From Stictocephala bisonia (lineage: Eukaryota; Arthropoda; Insecta; Hemiptera; Membracidae), in contig JAQJVL010000046.1 of NCBI GenBank assembly GCA_035578905.1, forward strand, positions 1,787,730-1,851,729: a stretch of DNA of 64,000 bases, written 5' to 3'. Made by a program: the position numbers and the translations under genes. Shown here one piece after another: positions 57,664-64,000 of the stretch. The notes under the pieces were generated by a model. It made no database searches. It saw nothing but the letters and a program-made list of their open reading frames with translations, and was not told the origin of the DNA. The number at the start of each line of letters is the position of its first letter. The first letter of the stretch is position 1.

Positions 57664-57992
57664 AAAAAAGTCTTGTTACAATTAACTACATAGGAAATCA
57701 GTGTTTTTTTCACAGCAAAAGGAATGCCATTTCACAATAAACTACACCGGACATGTGTATGTTCTGACTGAAAACTACACAGGAAATACGTGTTTTCACA
57801 CAGAAAACAAAACAGGAAATACGTGTTTTCACACAAAAATAGGTGTTTTGATTCAAAGAACTACACAAGAAATAATTCTTGTCGTAGAAGCTAAACAGGA
57901 TATAAGTGTTTTGACACAGTAAACTACATAGGAAATAAATGTCTTGATACAGCAAACTACACAGGAAATACGTTCCTGACACAGCAAGCTAC
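57664..57992 (+). repeat. ~35-bp degenerate minisatellite, left part
   Basis: Unit AAACTACACAGGAAATACGT + GTTTTCACACAG, about nine diverged units. It is interrupted at 57992 by the transposon and resumes at 59382; the last unit before the break (CAGCAAGCTAC) joins in register with ACAGGATATAATC after it. Confidence 0.75.
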
Positions 57993-59384
57993 AGGCCGGT
58001 TTTCACATAGGGTACCGTGCTCCTACCGTGTCGTGTCATGTTGAATCGAAAAATGGTCCATTGCATTTATTTTATATGGGAAAGCAGTTTGCGATTTTCA
58101 CCTGACCTACCGTGCTCCCACCGTGCTCATGTCGTGCTGTTTCCGATCACTCTGTGGAGCGATCGGCGACAATGACCGGTAGGCAGTCGGTAGGCGGTCT
58201 GAGCACGACAGGCGCACGGTAGGTCAGGTGAAAATGCCCTACGTCGCCGCATCTGCGCCCTACCCCAGCTTTTCCTAGTTCGGGTGTTCCCGAGCTCTTA
58301 CGACGATTGCCGATCGATTGACTTGTTCGACTTCTTTCTTTGTTTTAAAGTAATTTTTAATTGTATCTATACATTAATTTTTGGTTTTCTTTTTATACTA
58401 AATATTATTAATTTAACAATTTCAAAGTTAATATACATTAGGCATTTACAAATTTAAGTGTCTTTGTTAATAGTAGGGTGAATAGTTTGTTAAGTTCATT
58501 ACAAATTACAAAATAAACAATTTCAGAACCCCCTCCAGAAAAAAAAAATAAAATAAAATAAAAAAATATAAAAATGTACCAAAATAATTTGCCTACTACA
58601 CTGCGCCAGTGTTCACAAAGCTTGTGTAGTATGCACGCGTGTATAGGCTACTACATTACACTCGTGTTCACACGGCTAGTGTAGTATGCACGCGTGTATA
58701 GGCTACTACATTACACTCGTGTTCACACGGCTAGTGTAGTAAGCACGCGTGTATAGGCTACTACATTACACTCGTCTTAACACGGCTAGTGTAGTTCGCA
58801 CGCTTGTATATTCTTCCACACTGCACACGCGTTACACGGCTAGTATAGTATACACGTGTGCATACTACACTAGCCGTGTAAACAAGGGTGCAATGGAGTA
58901 GTCTATACACGTGTGCATACTACACTAGCCGTATGAACACGAGTGTAATGTAGTAGCCTATACACGCGTGCACGAGTGTAATGTAGTGGTCTATACACAC
59001 GTGCATAGTACACTGACCATGTGAGCATGGGTGCAGTGTGGTAGGCTTATCACTGCTTTGTTATTTTTTTATTTATTTTTTTTTTTTTTAATCTGTTTGC
59101 TTTGTTTGTTGTGGGTTTAACAAAATATTCTGTCAACTTCATTTATTTTATGAACTGTAAAATTAGAAAAACAATCAACCAATTATGTACAAGCTTGTGA
59201 ACTTTAAAATTTGTAAACAATTCTTGCTATATTCCAAGTGAGGAAAGACTGAAGAACGACAGGCGTACGGTAGGAGCACAGTAGGAGCACGACAGTAGCC
59301 GGGTCCCTATTGCCGAAAACGCGCGACATGGACACGGTAGGAGCACAGTAGGAGCACGGTACCCTATGTGAAAACCGGCCTTAC
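57990..59384. mobile_element. Palindrome-rich TIR transposon (1.39 kb) with TAC target duplication
   Basis: The element 57993-59381 begins AGGCCGGTTTTCACATAGGG then TACCGTGCTCC and ends with its complement CCCTATGTGAAAACCGGCCT. TAC flanks both sides (57990-57992, 59382-59384). A 3-bp duplication and a G/C-rich TIR suggest the PIF/Harbinger group, but no transposase is present. The subterminal regions repeat CCTACCGTGCTCC-type motifs. Inside are a 140-bp inverted repeat (58095-58234, TTTTCACCTGACCTACCGTG) and a large central palindrome of tandem repeats (58591-59046). The 119-codon frame at 59227-59586 crosses the element's end and is not a gene. Confidence 0.85.
58591..59046. repeat. Central palindrome made of inverted ~65-bp tandem repeats
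   Basis: The left half repeats GTGTAGTATGCACGCGTGTA + TAGGCTACTACATTACACTCGT about four times. The right half holds the reverse complement (TACACGTGTGCATACTACAC + TAGCCGTG, GAGTGTAATGTAGTAGCC) about three times. The centre is near 58857 and has almost no loop. A-rich (58535-58575) and T-rich (59060-59090) tracts continue the symmetry outward. Strong cruciform potential. Confidence 0.85.
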
Positions 59385-59560
59385 ACAGGATATAATCTTT
59401 GTGACATAAAACAGCAGAAAATAATCGCATTTTCACAAGGAATGAAACAGGAAATAAGTTTCTTGACACATCAAACTTCACAGGAAATAATTGTCTTGAC
59501 ACAGCAAAGTACACAGTAAATACGTTTCTCACACAGGATACAATTTTTGTGACATAAAAC
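59382..59560 (+). repeat. ~35-bp degenerate minisatellite, right part
   Basis: Continues the array at 57664 (ACTTCACAGGAAATAATTGT, CTTGACACAGCAAAGTACAC). It contains a longer internal duplicate, CACAGGATATAATCTTTGTG near 59385 and CACAGGATACAATTTTTGTG near 59535. Confidence 0.7.
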
Positions 59561-60348
59561 AACAGAAAATAATCGCCTCTTCTCAAGGAATGAAAAAGAA
59601 AATAACGTCACAGAATACTACTCAAGATTACATCACAATTGGCAAAGCAAACTACATTGAGATTCATTGTATTTACATAGAAATTATATAATATTATGTT
59701 GGAATAAAATATCTAGTAGTAATATAATTTGATCACTTTGAAATAAAATAAAGAACACACAGTCACAAATACTAATAAACAGTCTTATTCAAATCTTGTT
59801 TGACAGTTATTTGTTGGCATCGGTTTGTTAGTAATTGGTAATTTTTTAAAAATATTTCCAACGCTTCAAATGTTTTACAAAACAAATACAAGATTGTCTC
59901 AGAAGACCAGAGTATTATTTACTACCTTATTTAAAACTTCATTTAACACTAATATTTTGTTCCCTCTAATTAACTTAAATCAACGTAAGAAAACCCTGGA
60001 AGATGCGCTTATAGTTCAGCGGCAATCTAGTTCTTTGACTATTTCAGAACAATTCTGTGGATGACTTAGATTGTTGATTATTAATCTTTAATTATAAAAC
60101 ACATTCATGGGTTTTATAACTAAACAATACTTAAAAAATAACTACTCGACACACATTTAGCGCACTATTGGATACGACCTGTGTATATTTTTTCTCAGTG
60201 GCAAAAACTAGGAACAGTTTAAATCGTTATCCATTTTGTGAGTAGTTTCTTGAGATTAACAGATAGGCCTAGTTGTAATGATGTTGTGTTATAAATCAAT
60301 AAACCATCAATATATGCTGATTAACTGTGTTGATGGAATTAAATAGAC
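59561..60348. other. Unassigned stretch, no gene seen
   Basis: A 79-codon frame at 59825-60064 has no recognised motif. Confidence 0.35.
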
Positions 60349-61630
60349 TACTGTCGGCGCAGAAATTATGAACCCGAGTTTGAAGGTTATTTTCTAAGGA
60401 ACTAAGAGGCCTACAAAAAATCTAATCCCATAATTGTGTTCCACGTTTAATTGTACGTCATGACATATGCATTTTAAAATTATATTACACGTTTCAATTA
60501 TTTTTATTCCAGTTGGAACAAAAAAAGTACTTGAATTATAACTAGTTTTTACTGTAGTCATATTTACACCATTATTACACAAAAACTCGTTAATGTATCG
60601 CTTTATATTTTAATGCCTGGTTGATAGATGTTTTCTATAAGATTTAAACATTTTACAAATTTTACTTCTTGAGAAAAAATGTTCTTAGCAATTCCCTGAA
60701 ACGTTATTTTCTTAGCTTCTAGAGGTTGTAAAATTAATTACTTGTTCACGTTGTAATCCTTATGACATGTATAGTTACGATACATTACTTTTATTTGTGT
60801 AAGTAAATTGAGTGGTTTTATATTGATTTGGATCAATTTCAATTTATCAATTTAAAGTTAATCATTGAATTTACTTACATAATATATGAAAGTAATTGAT
60901 CGTAAATGTACGTCTCATAAGGATCACAACAGGACTAAGTAATCAATTTTACGACCTCTAGAAGCCAAGAAAATAACGTTTCAGGAAATTTATAAGAAAT
61001 TTTTTTTCTCGAAAAGTAAAATTTATAAAATGTTTAAATATTATAGAAAACATTCCTATCAACCAGGTATTAAAACATAAATACTGTTTTTTCTTTTTTG
61101 TTTTTTGTGTAATTTATAAAAAAACACGTATTTTTGTGTAAACATGGTGTAAATTTTATTACAGTAAAAACTAGTTATAATTATGGTACTTTTTTGTTCC
61201 AACTAGGATAAAAATAATTGAAACTAATAATAAAATGCATATGTAATAACAATCAAACGTGGAAAACAATGATGTTATTAGATTTGCTGTAGGTCTTTTA
61301 GTTTCTTAAAAAATAACCTTCAAAAGCTATAAAACTTAAAGAAAACAATCCTATTAACCATGCATCAAAATATAAATGCCATACAATAACGGATTTTCTA
61401 AAAATAATGGTGTACATTTAAAGTACAGTGAAAACTACTTATAATCCCGGTACTTTTTTGTTCCTACTAGGATAAAAATGTAAAGCGTGTAATAAAATTT
61501 TAAAATGAATATGCCATATTGTACAATTAAATTAGTAAAACAATGGTGTGATTAAATTTTTTGTAGGCCTCTTAGTTCCTTATTTAGCAACCTTCATATT
61601 CGGGTGCACATTATTTCTGTGCCGACAGTA
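60349..61630. mobile_element. Foldback element of the TACTGTCGGCGCAGAAAT family, copy 2, with a duplicated arm
   Basis: Ends TACTGTCGGCGCAGAAATTA and, inverted, TTATTTCTGTGCCGACAGTA. The left arm (60349 to about 60835) pairs with a right arm (about 60850-61320, ending GTAGGTCTTTTAGTTTC). A second, partial right arm follows directly (about 61323-61630: AAACAATCCTATTAACCATG, CCCGGTACTTTTTTGTTCCT, GTAGGCCTCTTAGTTCC). That makes it about 340 bp longer than copy 1 at 33832. No transposase. Confidence 0.8.
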
Positions 61631-61646
61631 ATTGCAAGTTTAATCA

Positions 61647-62052
61647 TTAAAAGTCTGCAGAGGCTGCTGGAGTAAGAGCAATGTTATTTTCGAAACAAAC
61701 ATACGATCACGCGTATCCAAATTAAACTGTTATTTTAAAACGGACTTTTCCCAACAAATTGCGTTTCATCAAGAATGAAATTGCGCTTTGGTATTTCTTT
61801 GAGAATTCCTAATTAGTTTTAAGGAAAAAAATAAAAATGTTTAGTTTGAAGTTTTTATTTTCACCTATTTTTCAACACAAGGTTTATTTATCCAAAATAC
61901 CAAAAGCAAACTCAATGCGCAATATGAAAACGTTTAAAATGACACCTCAAACACAACATTGGTAAATGAATAACGAAAAAATATAGATTTGCAAATAAAA
62001 TTGTTTTATAGGATTAAAACCAACATGGCCGACAGTCTCTGCAAACTCTTAA
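61647..62052 (+). mobile_element. TTAA-flanked MITE family, copy 4
   Basis: Starts TTAAAAGTCTGCAGAGGCTG and ends TCTCTGCAAACTCTTAA, with TTAA at both ends (61647-61650 and 62049-62052). The body matches copy 1 in the same orientation (ACGATCACGCGTATCCAAAT, CTCAATGCGCAATATGAAAA). It lies 16 bp from the end of the preceding foldback element. Confidence 0.82.
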
Positions 62053-62842
62053 ATTCGTGTTTTTTATCCCTCCCTCAGATCAAGGATTAAGGAAAGTTAA
62101 TGTCACTAAACATTTTAAAAAGAATTTGACCATAGTTCCAACTGATTAGACTTCTTGTAAAAATAAAAGAATTTGGTGGACTTATGATACTAAAAGGTAT
62201 GGGCAGGTTTTATTACGTTTCATTTTTTATATGGACATAGGTGGGTGGCAGTTTGTGACCGTGGTGCCGGCCACGTCAGCTGTTGAGGCAGTCATGGTTA
62301 CCGGCTACCAACCGGAAACCGTTCTGGTTCACCGGTTTTCGGCAAAACGTGGCCACGCAAATGATTAAACAAAGTGACTGGATGGTGCCAGATCACTGGG
62401 TTCTTATAGGATCGTGTTTACTTTTTCGTTGATTTTTTCACCTGTTGTTTTGATCATCTGTTAACAAATTGTAATCTTTAAACGATGGTAGTTGATTTTA
62501 AGGAATTAAAATTCCGTAATGATCACTGTCTTTTGTGTAAAGTATCTGATGTTCTTGGAAATCACATAGGATTGGAGATCTCTAATGCTTCAATTGTTTG
62601 AGGGAACAAACACAACGTTTCGACAAGTATACACACTCTGTCGTCTTCAAGTGTTACTTACTAACTTAGTCTACATTTATAACTAGATTTTTTTTCTCAA
62701 CTCATAATAATTATTTTAGAAAACGCTAAAAACTACAAGCTCATAGACTACGAAAACTATCATACATCACACAATTTCAACATAAAATAGAATACAATTA
62801 AAATTTTTATATGTTCCTCCAATTGTGTTATCTTATTGGGGG
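62053..62842. other. Unassigned; GGTTACCGG patch and a hairpin motif
   Basis: 62295-62350 is rich in ACCGG/CCGGT (GGTTACCGGCTACCAACCGG). The minus strand at about 62618-62650 carries TTGAAGA-C-GACA...TGTC-GAAA, like the site at 46262. No gene. Confidence 0.35.
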
Positions 62843-62955
62843 CACCCGAGGTGCGACATGGACTACCTGAGGGTCATAATTGGACACTCGAGGTGCGACA
62901 TGCAGCGAAAGAGAACCCAAAACTAACACTCGAAGTGCGACATGGCGCTTCGGCT
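62843..62955 (+). repeat. GAGGTGCGACATG short tandem repeat, 3 units
   Basis: CCGAGGTGCGACATGGACTA, CTCGAGGTGCGACATGCAGC and CTCGAAGTGCGACATGGCGC at about 47-bp spacing. Three diverged units, locally GC-rich. Confidence 0.7.
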
Positions 62956-63111
62956 AGCAGTGTGGCCGTGTTGGTCTGGCGGCTAATAGTTGATATATTT
63001 GCAGTGATAAAATTATCTGAAAACTACAGCCATACAATGAGACACATGATTAACGATTGTTACCAATACAATTACTACCATCTTATTAATAGATAAAAAT
63101 CTAATGGTGTT

Positions 63112-63210
63112 TGTGTGTGTGTGTGTGTGTGTGTGTTGGAATTTATTCATAACTTGTTGGAAGTTATGTACGTAACTTGTTGGAAATTATGTACATAACT
63201 TGTTGTTTAC
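63112..63210. repeat. (GT)n microsatellite and adjacent AACTTGTTGGAAATTATGTAC repeat
   Basis: (TG)n at 63112-63136, followed by about three ~26-bp units of CATAACTTGTTGGAAGTTAT. Non-coding. Confidence 0.85.
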
Positions 63211-64000
63211 AACAGTTTACATAGTGCTGAAGTAAACACCGGACCAAACCTAACCACAACCACGGTAACTAGAAAAGACAGTAGGTATCGCGAACAATCA
63301 TGAACAAGCCAATGCCAACAAATAACTTTTAAACAACAAGTTTTATATGTAGAGCAACATTTATCACAAAAACAGTGCGTAATGTATTGTATGTGGTTAA
63401 AACAGTTTAACACCTATTTGATATTGTTTGATATTTAGTAACGGTTTCTTTCATTTTATGTACTTTTGTTTATTTGTACTGTTTCATAAAATCTTAATCC
63501 GCTATTTTTTGACTGTGATATTTCAATGTGCTATTTACTTTTTCAACATTTTGTGATATTTTGGTTTTGAAATAGTTTAACATGTTATTCCTTAATTATG
63601 TATAACAGTTTCTCATTGCTCCGAACACACCAAATCAAGATATTTTCAGTTCACAATATCCACTTCTAAATCTGTATAAAAACTATATTGGGTTACTAAA
63701 ACTGATCGGTCAAGATGATTGTTTGATAAGTTTTGAAAGTACTACTTTACAATGACGTTCATGCAATTAATGATTCACACAGTGATCATTAAGAAAAAAA
63801 TCATCAACTGAATATAATCTAGCATAAACGTGGACATTTGTTTTGTTATATTGTTATTCCCGTTTTGTTAAGTGTTACACATGAAATTAAAGAAATTTAA
63901 TTTGTTATGTTCAATTTATTTTAGTGGAAGTTGAAACACTACCTCTCAAGTATAGGCCTACTATAGGTCTATATGGTAATTAATATATTTGAGTTCCAAA
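63211..64000. other. Unassigned stretch, no gene seen
   Basis: AT-rich to the window end; nothing recognised. Confidence 0.4.

Noticed and set aside
57701..57982. 73- and 90-codon frames on opposite strands
   Set aside because: Both are read-throughs of the degenerate ~35-bp minisatellite.

Overview
This window looks like intergenic DNA from a large, repeat-rich, AT-rich animal genome, most probably an insect and plausibly a hemipteran. The clues are degraded non-LTR retrotransposon (LINE) fragments with poly(A)-type 3' ends, mariner-like and hAT transposons with proper target-site duplications, 5S-rRNA-derived and tRNA-like SINE heads, a degenerate TTAGGT/CCTAAC repeat of the kind common in insects, and very abundant minisatellites. 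The species assignment is inference. I found no intact host protein-coding gene, no rRNA operon, no CRISPR array and no bacterial operon structure. Nearly every open frame longer than 100 codons lies inside a tandem array or a transposon.

Layout. 1-2.2 kb: a foldback element inside a duplicated segment, then the first copy of a MITE family with the central motif GATCGATTTCGG. 2.4-3.4 kb: a minus-strand LINE fragment with its 3'UTR hairpins. 3.7 kb: a G-rich 36-bp minisatellite. 5.7-6.2 and 12.5-13.4 kb: two copies of one element, the second with an expanded 57-bp array. 7.5-8.0 kb: a tRNA-like SINE head and a 5S-derived SINE. 8.9-10.3 kb: two inverted copies of a TTAA-flanked MITE, with two more at 27.9 and 61.6 kb. 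11.4, 16.2, 18.2, 20.1, 22.9 and 25.3-27.0 kb: tandem arrays with units of 63, 111, 61, 51, about 70 and 31 bp. 16.7 kb: a LINE C-terminus. 21.9-25.0 kb: a short TIR transposon, an hAT element with a perfect 8-bp duplication, and a TATCGATA-rich hAT-like element.

29-34.8 kb: mariner-type MITEs, a 46/47-bp array and a foldback element. 35.5-36.9 kb: a TCCTAGCTACAGC array with a large hairpin. 38-39.6 kb: a second G-rich array and a CCTAAC/GGTTAG inverted repeat that carries a second 5S SINE. 41-42 kb: an ATT-rich array. 42.6-43.4 and 47.6 kb: further GATCGATTTCGG MITEs. 43.7-45.3 and 53.4 kb: three LINE fragments. 48-51.3 kb: a 152-bp array with a 34-bp microinversion and a 126-bp array. 55.3-57.1 kb: a mariner-type MITE and a nearly full-length mariner-like element with a broken transposase. 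57.7-59.6 kb: a minisatellite split by a 1.39-kb palindromic transposon. 60.3-62.1 kb: a second foldback element followed directly by a TTAA MITE.

No genes act together here. The biology is that of mobile and tandem DNA: non-autonomous elements with shared termini, minisatellites arising inside transposons, elements landing in arrays, and small inversions and palindromes within arrays. Tandem arrays cover roughly a fifth of the window.
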